Shown here piece after piece: positions 25,346 to 34,357 of a stretch of DNA of 54,303 nt (the first letter of the stretch is position 1; the number at the start of each line of letters is the position of its first letter). The DNA is from Cenarchaeum sp. SB0675_bin_21 (GTDB lineage Archaea; Thermoproteota; Nitrososphaeria; Nitrososphaerales; Nitrosopumilaceae). The notes below the pieces were generated by a model. It saw only the letters and a list, made by a program, of their open reading frames with translations. It was not told the DNA's origin and ran no database searches. The DNA is taken from NCBI GenBank assembly GCA_009843815.1, contig VYCS01000046.1, forward strand, positions 1-54,303, written 5' to 3'. The position numbers and the translations under genes are program-made.

Positions 25346-26073
25346 CAGTCTGAGTTTGAGTATTCGGAATCTGACTGCTCTGCATATTTGGCTATATCGT
25401 CAGAATCTATCTCTCTGTATCCATCTTTGTCTATAACCGCTATTCTCATCTGCTCTACAACATTTTTGCTGTCACTGGCCACTTTGACAGATGCCACGGC
25501 CAACGTTACTGCATCATCTTTGGATAGTTCTGTCTTGTAAGACTTTTCCAAGAATGACGTCACTCTGTCTGAACCGGCTCCAATGGCAATGGCATCATAC
25601 TCGATATATGTGCCACTAGGATCCGTCATGTATAGATGCGAGCCGTCCTTGTTTACGCCTCCAAGTATTAATGCGACACCAAATGGCCTAACTCCTGCAT
25701 ACTGAGTGAACTGCTGGCATTGATCCGCCAGATGCTTGGCTACTGTCGCTATATCTACTGGCTCATCATATATCAGCTGATTACTCTGCGAAAAGAATCT
25801 TGCATTGTCTACCTGGCTACGTGCATCGGGTATGTAGCCTGCAGCGGCCACGCCTATGTGATCGTCTATCTTGAATAGTTTCTGTGCCGACTCTGTGATC
25901 TGTAGTTTGCGGGTGCGTTCCTCGCCTGCTATGACTACGCCGTCCTTAAACTTTATTCCCACAGCCACTGAACCTCGCCGTACAGTCTCAATTGCGTACT
26001 CGACCTGATATAGACGGCCGTCTGGTGAGAATACAGTGATTGCCCGGTCATATCCTTGCTGTGCTGGTAACAT
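25345..26073 (-). CDS. psmA: Proteasome alpha subunit
   Basis: 242 residues: the alpha-ring N-terminus GYDRAITVFSPDGRLYQVEYA (gate region), GIKFKDGVVIAGEERTRKL, and GVRPFGVALILGG. No N-terminal catalytic Thr, as expected for alpha subunits. Forms the outer rings of the 20S proteasome; no beta subunit is in the window. First gene of the psmA-SPOUT-peptide operon. Confidence 0.97.
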   Translation of the reverse strand: MLPAQQGYDRAITVFSPDGRLYQVEYAIETVRRGSVAVGIKFKDGVVIAGEERTRKLQITESAQKLFKIDDHIGVAAAGYIPDARSQVDNARFFSQSNQLIYDEPVDIATVAKHLADQCQQFTQYAGVRPFGVALILGGVNKDGSHLYMTDPSGTYIEYDAIAIGAGSDRVTSFLEKSYKTELSKDDAVTLAVASVKVASDSKNVVEQMRIAVIDKDGYREIDSDDIAKYAEQSDSEYSNSD

Positions 26074-26094
26074 TATGATATCCCTATCTTTGAG

Positions 26095-26106
26095 ATTAAT
26101 TTAAGT
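26095..26106 (-). promoter_or_regulatory. TATA box of the psmA operon
   Basis: CTTAAATTAATC on the reverse strand, centred about 27 nt upstream of the psmA start at 26073; the divergent DUF371 gene starts at 26131. Confidence 0.45.
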
Positions 26107-26130
26107 CATGCCCATTGCCATCACTGTGTA

Positions 26131-26559
26131 ATGTGCAATATCACAAGATGTGTTGTACCTTTCTCTGGTCACAAAAACGTTAGGGCCACACACCGCACCA
26201 CAATAGAGATAACCACACATGAATCCCTGACCCCTCGCGGAGACTGTATTGTGGGGGTGGCATCTGATGTGGGATGCTTTGGCCTACCATACAATATACG
26301 AAGAGCGCTACAGAGCGATTCTAGCAAGGTGCGTATTCTGTTTACGGTGGGCGATGATCTATTTGCTGTATATGGCAGAGGCAGCTCGGAGCTGACCTTG
26401 ACGCATCCCCAGGACATTGTATTGCGCAAGAGTGACTTTGTCTGCCCGCGTACATTAGTCATAGGGTGTGATGCAGCCTCAATAGATATGCCCCGACATA
26501 TGGTGCAGTCCCTTCAGGGGGGCATGGGCGGTACTATGGAGATAGCCGTACAGTCGTAA
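26131..26559 (+). CDS. DUF371 family archaeal protein
   Basis: 142 residues with the family core FSGHKNVRATHRTTIEITTHESLTPRGDCIVGVASDVGC and a C-terminal ..HPQDIVLRKSDF..RTLVIGCDAAS. DUF371 proteins are small, archaea-specific and of unknown function. The start at the ATG 26131 is reasonable; the conserved part begins about residue 8. Divergent from psmA with 57 nt between start codons. Confidence 0.8.
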   Translation: MCNITRCVVPFSGHKNVRATHRTTIEITTHESLTPRGDCIVGVASDVGCFGLPYNIRRALQSDSSKVRILFTVGDDLFAVYGRGSSELTLTHPQDIVLRKSDFVCPRTLVIGCDAASIDMPRHMVQSLQGGMGGTMEIAVQS

Positions 26560-26568
26560 AAAAGAGGC

Positions 26569-26577
26569 TTTTATATC
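26569..26577 (+). promoter_or_regulatory. TATA box of the 40-residue peptide gene
   Basis: TTTTATATC centred 26 nt upstream of the ATG at 26599, as for a leaderless mRNA. Confidence 0.5.
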
Positions 26578-26598
26578 GCATATACCACAAACGACACA

Positions 26599-26721
26599 AT
26601 GGGACTTGGAACAAAGATATTTGTGGTATTGCCACTGGCCATCTTTGCCGCAATAATATTTGGTTTTGCCATATACAACACAATATGTAAAAACTCCAGC
26701 GTGGCATTGATTGACTGCTGA
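26599..26721 (+). CDS. 40-residue single-pass membrane peptide
   Basis: MGLGTKIFVVLPLAIFAAII.. continues through FGFAIYNTICKNSSVALIDC to a TGA at 26719-26721: one transmembrane helix with a short cysteine-containing tail. It has its own well-placed TATA box. No family recognised. Confidence 0.6.
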   Translation: MGLGTKIFVVLPLAIFAAIIFGFAIYNTICKNSSVALIDC

Positions 26722-26880
26722 TGTATAGAGATGAGTTTACCAGATGTAAGATACTGTCGCCCCCGGCGCAGAGACTTTGATTCACTGGTATTGCACACTT
26801 TACGAAATTTACAATACCGTATGATGTCAAAATTAGGTAGAGTACAAATATGCTGCTTTTGTATGTGTTAGAGTTTGCAT

Positions 26881-26909
26881 AGGGAATTACATACAAAAGT
26901 ACACAGCCT
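26881..26909 (+). repeat. Left terminal inverted repeat of the tnpB element
   Basis: 29 bp, 28 of which match the inverted copy at 28314-28342. Its bases 26889-26899 also form the right arm of the left-end hairpin. Confidence 0.8.
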
Positions 26910-26983
26910 TGGGGTTCTGAGAGTCAGGTGGGTTTCGTGACTACGTCAATCTTCTTAAATACCAATATACCGTATTACACATC

Positions 26984-28336
26984 ATGATACGGATAATCAA
27001 GGTACCGCTACGAAGAGATGTGTTGTTTGCAGAGTGGGCGCACCACACGAATCATGCGTCAAGATACGTATACAATCGCGCCGTCTCGGAGTATTTGTAT
27101 AGTGAAAAGTACTTCAAGAGGGTTGTGGTGGATATACTACACCCGTTCAAGTTACCCGGTAAGTCGAGTTTCACGACAGGTATGTTGGATGACTACTATC
27201 AGGCGTATGATTTTAGCCCGTCAAAGAGGGCATTGAAGTATGGTATGTTCAAGCAGCTTACGGGGTGGCGCGCTGAACATACATGGCTACGCGAGTGCCC
27301 CATGGTGTTTGGCCGCGGTGCCATACAGGATGCCTCGGTTGCATGTAGGAGGGTTGTAGAGGACAATTCAAACCATACACCGTACCGCCGCAAAGATGGC
27401 CGCATCATACTTAGCTGTATAAATCCGCCTGTACGAAAAGGTGAGCACACCATACATATCCCCGGATATGGTATTGTGGAGACCGCCAAGCCCATTGATG
27501 TATCGTGGGACATGCGGTCATTCAAGATAGTTGATGTCACTAAACGGGTGGACAAGCATACAAAGCCGTCAGACCACATGTTCGAGCTGCATATAGCCGT
27601 GTATACACCGGTAAAACCACACCGTAATACGGGTACAATACGCGGTGTGGACGTTGGCGGCAAGCACCTGGCAGTTACTGTCGACACAAATGGCAACGTT
27701 ACAATACACAACACACGCCATAGAGCAATCCTGCGGGAGATTGACGCGCTCAAGAACCTTCGTGACCATAAGGTACGGCATGGCCGGAAGTGGCATGTAT
27801 TGAACGACCAAATCAAACGATTATACAGGAAGGCTGACGGCATTGCCGTGAATACCATAAACCAGACTGTATCACGTGTTGTACAGGGTACGGATGCCGT
27901 CATAGCCGAGATACTATCCATACAGGACATGACCGCACATGGTGGGAACTACAAAAAACACATGAACCGTTCCATGCGGGAGAATAGGCTTGGCGAGTTC
28001 CTGCGGAAGTTGGCGCAGCGATGCGAAAAAGAAGGCATTCCATTGTGTGGGGTGATGGCCAACTATACAAGCCAGACGTGCCATGTGTGTGGTCATGTAG
28101 ATTCGGAGTCGCGTATATCACGCGACCAGTTCATTTGCACTAATTGTACCAGAATATTTCACGCGGACGTAAATGCCGCCTGGAATATTCTGTATCGGGT
28201 GGCGGGGAACGTCATCCTGAGACGGCCGGAGCATAAGGAGGGTTACAAGCCAACACCCACCATGCTCTATACTATACAACGAGGCCGTCAGAAAAGGCAT
28301 GAGTGTACGGCTGAGGCTGTGTACTTTTGTATATAA
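26984..28336 (+). CDS. tnpB: TnpB RNA-guided endonuclease of an IS605-type element
   Basis: 450 residues. All RuvC-like catalytic positions are present: Asp223 in GVDVGGKHLAV, Glu309 in AVIAEILSIQDM and Asp395 in FHADVNAAWNILYR. The zinc ribbon is Cys366/369 (CHVCGH) and Cys385/388 (CTNC). TnpB proteins are omega-RNA-guided DNA nucleases that favour retention of their element, and are ancestors of Cas12. The frame is intact, so it may be functional. A TATA-like TTAAATACC lies about 30 nt upstream. The guide-RNA scaffold would be expected to overlap the 3' end of the gene. Confidence 0.93.
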   Translation: MIRIIKVPLRRDVLFAEWAHHTNHASRYVYNRAVSEYLYSEKYFKRVVVDILHPFKLPGKSSFTTGMLDDYYQAYDFSPSKRALKYGMFKQLTGWRAEHTWLRECPMVFGRGAIQDASVACRRVVEDNSNHTPYRRKDGRIILSCINPPVRKGEHTIHIPGYGIVETAKPIDVSWDMRSFKIVDVTKRVDKHTKPSDHMFELHIAVYTPVKPHRNTGTIRGVDVGGKHLAVTVDTNGNVTIHNTRHRAILREIDALKNLRDHKVRHGRKWHVLNDQIKRLYRKADGIAVNTINQTVSRVVQGTDAVIAEILSIQDMTAHGGNYKKHMNRSMRENRLGEFLRKLAQRCEKEGIPLCGVMANYTSQTCHVCGHVDSESRISRDQFICTNCTRIFHADVNAAWNILYRVAGNVILRRPEHKEGYKPTPTMLYTIQRGRQKRHECTAEAVYFCI

Positions 28337-28342
28337 TTCCCT
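28314..28342 (-). repeat. Right terminal inverted repeat of the tnpB element
   Basis: Inverted copy of 26881-26909; it covers the last seven codons and stop of tnpB plus six bases. The outer 15 bp (TGTATATAATTCCCT) are also found at the remnant end at 51410-51424. Confidence 0.8.
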
Positions 28343-28372
28343 TCTGGCCAGTACCACTCACATTGAATCTGT

Positions 28373-28383
28373 CTTTATATATT
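28373..28383 (+). promoter_or_regulatory. TATA box of the 60-residue protein gene
   Basis: CTTTATATATT, about 30 nt before the ATG at 28410. Confidence 0.45.
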
Positions 28384-28409
28384 ACATACACAGGGAGGCA
28401 TTATAGAGC

Positions 28410-28592
28410 ATGTCGACATATGAGGAGTGGCTTGATGAGTTAATAGCTGACCGTGATGAGACCGGAGTGCCCATCACTAGACGCGAATACTATGAAAAGT
28501 TCTTCAATAACATAGATACAAAGCGGGTGTATGAGCAGGATGTTGTGGTAACCTCGCGTCTAAAGGAGCGCGGAGTTATAGTTGACAGCTAG
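28410..28592 (+). CDS. Conserved small hypothetical protein
   Basis: A 60-residue acidic, probably helical cytoplasmic protein (MSTYEEWLDELIADRDETGV..) without cysteines or membrane segments. It has its own TATA box and its stop overlaps that of the convergent metH by four bases. I do not recognise a named family. Confidence 0.6.
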   Translation: MSTYEEWLDELIADRDETGVPITRREYYEKFFNNIDTKRVYEQDVVVTSRLKERGVIVDS

Positions 28593-31033
28593 CCACTCCA
28601 CTTTGCGTCGGGGTGGTGTACAACTATGGCCGCCGTTGAAAGGTCAGGTGTCATGTGACCTGTTGTAGTGAGTTTCATACCGATTCTCTCTGGTTTTAAT
28701 ATGTCCCACATCAGCCTGTGTTGTGTGACGTCTGGACAGTCCGGATATCCCAAACTGTACCGGAGACATCCTTTATCAAGGCCCATTGTACGACGTATCA
28801 GTCTGTTGATCCAACTGGCTATGGCCTCCACGAACTCTGTGACAAAACCGTTCAAATAGAATGAGTCTGTGGTCCTTCCAGCCTCGTCCCACTCGGTGAC
28901 CATGCGGTTGGCGGCCTCTCCAGCGGTGCACGCCTGAAATGCCACCACATCATTCTCCCCAAAGTAGTCTGCGATACATAGGTGTCTGGACTTGAGTGAT
29001 CTGGGAAAGTCGAATGTTACTGTACCCGAATCCCCCTCCACATTTAGACTCTCACCATCCGAGTGGCATCTAAAGAAGCCATATATTGCGCGCGGCTCAA
29101 GTATGCCTCGCACCTCCTCGGCCATCTTTTGTAAGAGTTTTTGGTGTTCTGCCTTCCATTTACCGCCTGATCGACCTTGCACGCCCCAGCCCCTGAGAAT
29201 GAGAGCCTTTACGTCCAACTCTTTCAGGACCTCATCATAGTCTATCTCTGATATGATGGTCGTTCCGTACTGCACATTGGGAGGAGTCACTGGTTTTATA
29301 CCACTCCGGGGTATGGGTGTAGTTCTGACTATACGGGGTGCCTGCTTCTCTTTTAGTCCACTTCGCCACTCTGCGAGTAATGCGTCTCTATCGCCCATTA
29401 TCTTATCCATAGTCTTTAGTCCAGCGAACATATCCTTGCAGTAAAAGACACCCGGCTCGTAGACGCCCCCATCGGTCGCTATCCTGTTTATGTAATTGAG
29501 GTTTATGGCGGCACCGCCACACAGTACTGGTATATCCATGCTGTTTGTACGCGCATAATCTACAAAGTGCTTCATCTCGCGGGATGTATTCACAAGAAGC
29601 GCGGACAGTCCTACCGCATCGGCATTCACCTCTTTTATTTTGTCTAGGAATGTCTGCATGGGCACCTGCTTGCCCAGGTCATGTACTGTATATCCGTTGT
29701 TCTGAAATATGGTCTTTACCAGATTCTTTCCTATGTCATGGACATCTCCATAGACGGTCCCTAGCACCAGCTTCCCCTTGCTGACACCCTCCTTCTTTAC
29801 CAGATATTTTTCTACCTCTGAGACTGCAGCCTTCATGCACTCGGCCGACTGAAGCACAAATGGCAGTATGATCTCACCTGACCCAAACTTGTCGCCTACA
29901 GTCTTCATAGCTGGGAGTAGCGAGTCGTTCAGTACGGATATGGCAGCATCATGAGTCTCTGTTGGACTCATGGCTATCGATGAGCCATCTTTTGACATTA
30001 TGGGACTCTCTATGTTGTCTGCTATGGCCAGAACCACATCAACTTCTATGTCTTCCCGTATGCGATTGATTATTCTCTTATTGATACGCTTACTGGCCGG
30101 CCATTGTGCGTCTATGACTGGTGCTGTTGTGGCTCTGCCAACTTGATCTGACGCAACACAGGTACTCAACAATGATGCTAGCGCATCTGGCTTTTTGTTG
30201 AATATCAAATCTTCTGCTGAATCTTTATGGTCAGACTTTAGCATGTGATATGGAATAATATCTTTGGGGTTTAGTATCACACAGTCTAGTCCTGCCTGCA
30301 CGGCATGATACAGAAATACAGAGTTGATCACCTTACGGGGGTATGGGTCAAGACCAAAACTGATGTTGCTTAAACCAACCACAGTATATGAATTGGGGAA
30401 TCGTTCTTTGATCAATCTTATACCCTGTATGGTTTGTATGCCCGCATCTAGGAACTCCTCCTGGCCTGTAGCCAATGTAAATATGAGTGGATCAAATATG
30501 TACTGGCTCTCTTTTATGCCGTACTGTGAGCCTCTCTCTACAATCAACTCGGCCGTCTGCACCTTCTGCTTTGCGGTCTTGGCCATCCCAGCAGGCCCTA
30601 TGCACATTGCTATGGCTGGCACACCATACTGAGCCATTATGGGTGCCATACCAGCAAACCTGCTACCATCACCCTCTAGATTTATCGAGTTTATGATGGG
30701 CTTGCCTGGTATCTGTCTGATGGCCGACTCTGCAACTGATGGACTGGTTGTGTCTATTACAAGGGGCGCCTCCACCTCCAAACTGAGCCTCTTTACCAGA
30801 CGTGTCATGAACTCATTCTCATTGTCCTTCTCGGTGACGGCCACAGAGACATCTAAACAATGAGCGCCGTCCTCGACCTGGTGTCGTGCTATGTCTACTA
30901 GGCCATCGTAGTCGTCGGCCAGTATCAACTTTTTGGCCTTACGTGACCCCTGAGCGTTGACCCTCTCACCGATTATCATGGGTGGCGGGGACTGCTTAAC
31001 GCTAACCACCTTGAGAGCCGAGCTTACATCCAA
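28589..31033 (-). CDS. metH: Cobalamin-dependent methionine synthase lacking the homocysteine domain
   Basis: 814 residues. Domain order: pterin/methyl-THF-binding barrel (about 15-270; IIGERVNAQGSRKAKK, IDTTSPSV), cap (about 285-410), B12-binding domain with the DxHxxG ligand loop DVHDIGKN (430-437, His432) and VGLSALLVNTS, and the AdoMet activation domain (about 590-814; CRYSLGYPDCPD). The N-terminal zinc homocysteine-binding domain of standard MetH is missing, so a separate methyltransferase subunit must complete it. The start is a TTG, supported by GGTGATG a few bases upstream. No B12 riboswitch is seen in 31034-31335, where I find no gene. Confidence 0.93.
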   Translation of the reverse strand: MDVSSALKVVSVKQSPPPMIIGERVNAQGSRKAKKLILADDYDGLVDIARHQVEDGAHCLDVSVAVTEKDNENEFMTRLVKRLSLEVEAPLVIDTTSPSVAESAIRQIPGKPIINSINLEGDGSRFAGMAPIMAQYGVPAIAMCIGPAGMAKTAKQKVQTAELIVERGSQYGIKESQYIFDPLIFTLATGQEEFLDAGIQTIQGIRLIKERFPNSYTVVGLSNISFGLDPYPRKVINSVFLYHAVQAGLDCVILNPKDIIPYHMLKSDHKDSAEDLIFNKKPDALASLLSTCVASDQVGRATTAPVIDAQWPASKRINKRIINRIREDIEVDVVLAIADNIESPIMSKDGSSIAMSPTETHDAAISVLNDSLLPAMKTVGDKFGSGEIILPFVLQSAECMKAAVSEVEKYLVKKEGVSKGKLVLGTVYGDVHDIGKNLVKTIFQNNGYTVHDLGKQVPMQTFLDKIKEVNADAVGLSALLVNTSREMKHFVDYARTNSMDIPVLCGGAAINLNYINRIATDGGVYEPGVFYCKDMFAGLKTMDKIMGDRDALLAEWRSGLKEKQAPRIVRTTPIPRSGIKPVTPPNVQYGTTIISEIDYDEVLKELDVKALILRGWGVQGRSGGKWKAEHQKLLQKMAEEVRGILEPRAIYGFFRCHSDGESLNVEGDSGTVTFDFPRSLKSRHLCIADYFGENDVVAFQACTAGEAANRMVTEWDEAGRTTDSFYLNGFVTEFVEAIASWINRLIRRTMGLDKGCLRYSLGYPDCPDVTQHRLMWDILKPERIGMKLTTTGHMTPDLSTAAIVVHHPDAKWSG

Positions 31034-31335
31034 TTACATCACCTTCCGTGCAATGTTCACATATGGGTATATTTTATCTGTGATGTGCCGCTCTAAAATG
31101 TCACTATACGCAAGCCCCGTACTTGATACGGTAAATAGTATGGGGGCGTTTTTATGTATATGTGGCAGAATAGTCGCATACAACATGTGTGTATATTACC
31201 TCACTGTTATTTATTCGATGGAGATGTTAGTATTTTGCAAAATACGTGGAATGTTCAATCTTTACCCAAATGTATCATCGTCTTGGCACATATTATCATA
31301 GTTGGTTCCTTGAACCACGCTGGTTACATGACACG

Positions 31336-31851
31336 CTATAACGATGCCATGGCCAACCGTTCATAGTAAAACTCCTGACGTTTTAAATCTCGATGTGCAA
31401 TGATTCGGCAGCGCGCCGGCGTTACAAGACGTGATATCTGCTCGTACGTCTCCAATCTGGTATAGTCTGATGTGTACAACACCTGAAAGAGTGGTGACCG
31501 CTCCAAAAATAACGGTCTGGCTTGATCATATCCGGCTATACGGAGTAAATTAAGTCTGAGTATGCCTACCGACTCGCCTTGAGAGACCAGAGGGTCCTCA
31601 TAACAACATACGGCATAATGTTTCTCATCCTCTATTATGGTTAATTTTGTAAATCGATCATTCCACAACTCCATATGCCTTGCCAGTGATACGGCCATCT
31701 TTTTGTCCTCAAAGATTGGCGAGACGACCAACCGTCCGGTTTCATGAGTCCACGCAATTCTGTGAAACCCACTAACCCATCGTATGTAGACCACATGATA
31801 ACATGTGACACATCTGTTAATATGGGCTTTGGTGTTGTATCCAAGAGACAA
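31336..31851 (-). CDS. Hypothetical protein downstream of proS
   Basis: Up to 171 residues; the part from about residue 23 (IRWVSGFHRIAWTHETGRLV) to the end looks coding, with strands and a FEDKKMAVSLARHMELW helix. No membrane segment or recognised motif. The true start is uncertain: the first 20 residues are Cys/His-rich and may be untranslated, with a GTG near residue 20 as an alternative. It is in the same orientation as proS, 82 nt downstream. Confidence 0.55.
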   Translation of the reverse strand: MSLGYNTKAHINRCVTCYHVVYIRWVSGFHRIAWTHETGRLVVSPIFEDKKMAVSLARHMELWNDRFTKLTIIEDEKHYAVCCYEDPLVSQGESVGILRLNLLRIAGYDQARPLFLERSPLFQVLYTSDYTRLETYEQISRLVTPARCRIIAHRDLKRQEFYYERLAMASL

Positions 31852-31932
31852 TACAGTACCATATCTGTAGAAGATACGATCTACTATGCAATCAAGTTTG
31901 AAATTACACGTCCGTACGGGCTGTATACATAA

Positions 31933-33366
31933 TCAGTATCCCCGCGCAAACAATGCCCGGGTACTATTGCCACTCTGACAGACTACACATGTACCTCCGG
32001 TCTTGGGTGATAACAGACGTATGTCGGCTCCAGTCTCCTCTTTTATTGTATCCTCGCATAACTCTTTGCCGCACCAGTCGGCCCACCAGAACCCCCCTGC
32101 TCGTATGCCCTCCTTGAGGGCCATATAGTCGGATGCCTCACCGGTGAGTTTTGATGCCTGCTCTTTGGCCTTCTCTAACATGTCATCCTGCATTGTGCGT
32201 AACATCTGTTGTATCATATCTGGCGCACCATCAATCTGTATCGTATCCTTTGATAAAGTGTCCCGACGTGCCACGACCATTGTGCCTGCCTTTATATCTC
32301 TAGGACCCATCTCGACACGAAGAGGCACCCCCCTCAACTCCCAATCGTTGAACTTGAATCCCGGCGAGACGTTCTCTCGGGCATCTACGTGTACACGCAC
32401 ACCCATACCTGACAATGATTCGGCAAGTGACTGTACAGCCTTCATTACAGTATCGGTATCTGCAAATAATATGGGTACTATTACTACCTGTATGTGCGCC
32501 ATTTTAGGCGGCAGCACCAGACCATGATCATCACCGTGTACCATTATCATTGCGCCCAACAGCCTCCATGAGACTCCCCACGATGTCTGCCAGGCGTAGT
32601 GTTCTACATTGTTACTGTCTGCATACTTTACAGAGAATGGTTTGGCAAAGTTTTGACCCAACATGTGACTGGTGCCCATCTGTAGTGCCCGACCATCAGG
32701 CATTATGGACTCTATTGTAAGCGTATATTCGCCACCAACAAACTGCTCTTTGGCGCTCTTTTTACCATACTGTACTGGTATTGCTAGATACTGCTCTGTC
32801 ACTTCTCTGTATATGTCTAGCATCTTTTCCACCTGAGATTCGGCCTCTTGACGACTCTCATGTACAGTGTGCCCCTCCTGCCATAGGAACTCCGAGGTTC
32901 TCAGGAATGGCTTGGTGGACTTTATCTCTGCGCGTAAAGCTGTATTCCAAAAGTTGAGTTTTAGTGGCAGATCGCGCCAGGACTTGACCCATTTGGAGTA
33001 CATGTGATACAGTACCGTCTCAGAAGTGGGCCGCAGAGCCAATCTGTCGCCGATGGGCGTATCTCCTGAATGCGTGACCCAATATACCTCGGGGTTGAAT
33101 CCTTCAAAGTGTGCCTTTTCACGAACCAGTAGAGACTCTGGTATGAGAACTGGCAGGAACGCATTACTGACACCTTCTTGTGCAAACTTTTTGTCTAATG
33201 CAGCTCTGAGCGTCTCCCATATAGCATAGCCGTCCGGCCGCAGTACGATCATGCCCTTTACGGGGGCATAGTCTGCTAGTCTTGCCTTTAGTACTATCTG
33301 CGTATACCACTCGCTAAAGTTGCCACTCTTGGACTCTGTTATGCCGATGTGCTCTTTTTTTGACAT
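31933..33366 (-). CDS. proS: Prolyl-tRNA synthetase (archaeal/eukaryotic type)
   Basis: Class II synthetase charging tRNA-Pro. From the ATG at 33366 (MSKKEHIGITESKSGNFSEW) it is 477 residues, typical for the archaeal type without an editing insertion. Motif 2/3 regions are visible: RPTSETVLYHMYSKW, RTSEFLWQEGHT, and GASWR-like SWGVSWRLLGAMIMVHGDDHGLVLPP. The C-terminal zinc-binding domain has ADWCGKELCED.. and CVVCQSGN. The frame is open 27 codons further upstream but that overlaps the preceding gene. Confidence 0.96.
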   Translation of the reverse strand: MSKKEHIGITESKSGNFSEWYTQIVLKARLADYAPVKGMIVLRPDGYAIWETLRAALDKKFAQEGVSNAFLPVLIPESLLVREKAHFEGFNPEVYWVTHSGDTPIGDRLALRPTSETVLYHMYSKWVKSWRDLPLKLNFWNTALRAEIKSTKPFLRTSEFLWQEGHTVHESRQEAESQVEKMLDIYREVTEQYLAIPVQYGKKSAKEQFVGGEYTLTIESIMPDGRALQMGTSHMLGQNFAKPFSVKYADSNNVEHYAWQTSWGVSWRLLGAMIMVHGDDHGLVLPPKMAHIQVVIVPILFADTDTVMKAVQSLAESLSGMGVRVHVDARENVSPGFKFNDWELRGVPLRVEMGPRDIKAGTMVVARRDTLSKDTIQIDGAPDMIQQMLRTMQDDMLEKAKEQASKLTGEASDYMALKEGIRAGGFWWADWCGKELCEDTIKEETGADIRLLSPKTGGTCVVCQSGNSTRALFARGY

Positions 33367-33370
33367 TTTA

Positions 33371-33658
33371 TTATAACGAGTCTCCTCTACAAAGGACGAC
33401 ACCGTTTGATCTGCTCTGAAAGTTGGGGCATGCAAAGCACTGTACAAACTGTACTTCCCGCTCCATGATTGGACAGTCTACATACTCTTGTTTCATGGCT
33501 TTGAGCATCTTTGGGCTTACACCATTTATCTTGAACTTGTTCTTCTCGTTTAACATGCCCGCCTCCCGTAGGGCCTGTTTTGTTGACGCATCAAAACGCA
33601 TGGCTTTATCTCGTTTTTGTACTTTTACTTCGTATTTGTGTTCTAGTTCTTTCATCAT
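33371..33658 (-). CDS. Small conserved Cys-containing protein upstream of proS
   Basis: About 95 residues from the ATG at 33658 (MMKELEHKYEVKVQKRDKAM). The N-terminal half is helical and basic; the C-terminal half has four or five cysteines (DCPIMERE, QCFACPNF, LCRGD), suggesting a zinc site. It ends four bases before the proS start, so the two are probably co-transcribed. The frame begins at 33691 but the A/T-rich TATA-like region (33694-33705) makes the later start more likely. Function unknown. Confidence 0.65.
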   Translation of the reverse strand: MMKELEHKYEVKVQKRDKAMRFDASTKQALREAGMLNEKNKFKINGVSPKMLKAMKQEYVDCPIMEREVQFVQCFACPNFQSRSNGVVLCRGDSL

Positions 33659-33727
33659 TACACCTGTTCGTATTATCGAGTAATATTTCAAACTTTAATA
33701 TATTTAGCTTTTTTCATGTGAATTAGA

Positions 33728-34357
33728 TTGCTAGTAATCTTTGATGTGGAAGGAGTGTTGTATGACGCCGAGTATCTGCCCATATTGGCCGAAAAGGTAA
33801 ACAAAGAGAATGAGATATGGGAGATAACAAAGCAGGGTATTCAGGGAGTCATAAATTGGGAGGATGGCCTCCGTACAAGGATACGTGCCCTGCGGGGTTT
33901 GGACTATGCAACATGCCGTGAAGTGGCAGACTCACTACCCATAATGACCGGTGCGCGAAAGGCATGCCGTATACTAAAGAGTAGAGGATATCGTATAATT
34001 GCCGTATCTGGAGGCTTTACCATAATGACGGATCGTTTAAAGAGAGAACTGCAGCTAGATTATGTGGTGTCCAATGAGTTGATATTCACAGATGGCAGAC
34101 TAGATGATGTCCGCATAAATGTGGACTCGGACAAGTCAAAGAGCGCTAAAAACATAATTAAACAGTGGGGAGAGAAGAAGGATGACATTATATGTGTGGT
34201 TGATGGTGCCAACGATTTGAAACTCTTTGATATATCTGGCATGAGCATAGCTTTTAGGGCTCAGGATGTGGTAAAGGATAGGGCGACTGCAATCTTGGAT
34301 GAAAAGAATCTTGTCCGCATAATTCCTCTTATAGATGCCCACATGGGCCATACATGA
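33728..34357 (+). CDS. serB: Phosphoserine phosphatase-like HAD hydrolase
   Basis: 209 residues. HAD motif I is FDVEGVLYD (Asp6 nucleophile, Glu8 in place of the usual second Asp), motif II is AVSGGFT, motif III Lys is in KSKSAKN, and motif IV is VVDGANDLKL. This fits archaeal SerB, the last step of serine synthesis, although the D-x-E motif leaves the exact substrate open. The start is a TTG about 28 nt after a TATA-like TTTAATATATTT (33695-33706), consistent with a leaderless mRNA. It overlaps cofE by four bases. Confidence 0.8.
   Translation: MLVIFDVEGVLYDAEYLPILAEKVNKENEIWEITKQGIQGVINWEDGLRTRIRALRGLDYATCREVADSLPIMTGARKACRILKSRGYRIIAVSGGFTIMTDRLKRELQLDYVVSNELIFTDGRLDDVRINVDSDKSKSAKNIIKQWGEKKDDIICVVDGANDLKLFDISGMSIAFRAQDVVKDRATAILDEKNLVRIIPLIDAHMGHT

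Larger units (their letters stand above)
26856..28342 (+). mobile_element. IS605/IS1341-type element carrying only tnpB
   Basis: The element encloses a single tnpB. A 29-bp sequence beginning AGGGAATTACATACAAA (26881-26909) recurs inverted at 28314-28342 with one mismatch; the right copy overlaps the last codons and stop of tnpB. At the left end 26856-26866 (CTTTTGTATGT) pairs perfectly with 26889-26899, a hairpin with a 22-nt loop like the subterminal hairpins recognised by Y1 transposases. There is no tnpA, so movement would need one in trans. A diverged right end occurs at 51410-51634. The region 26722-26855 to the left holds no gene. Confidence 0.75.
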
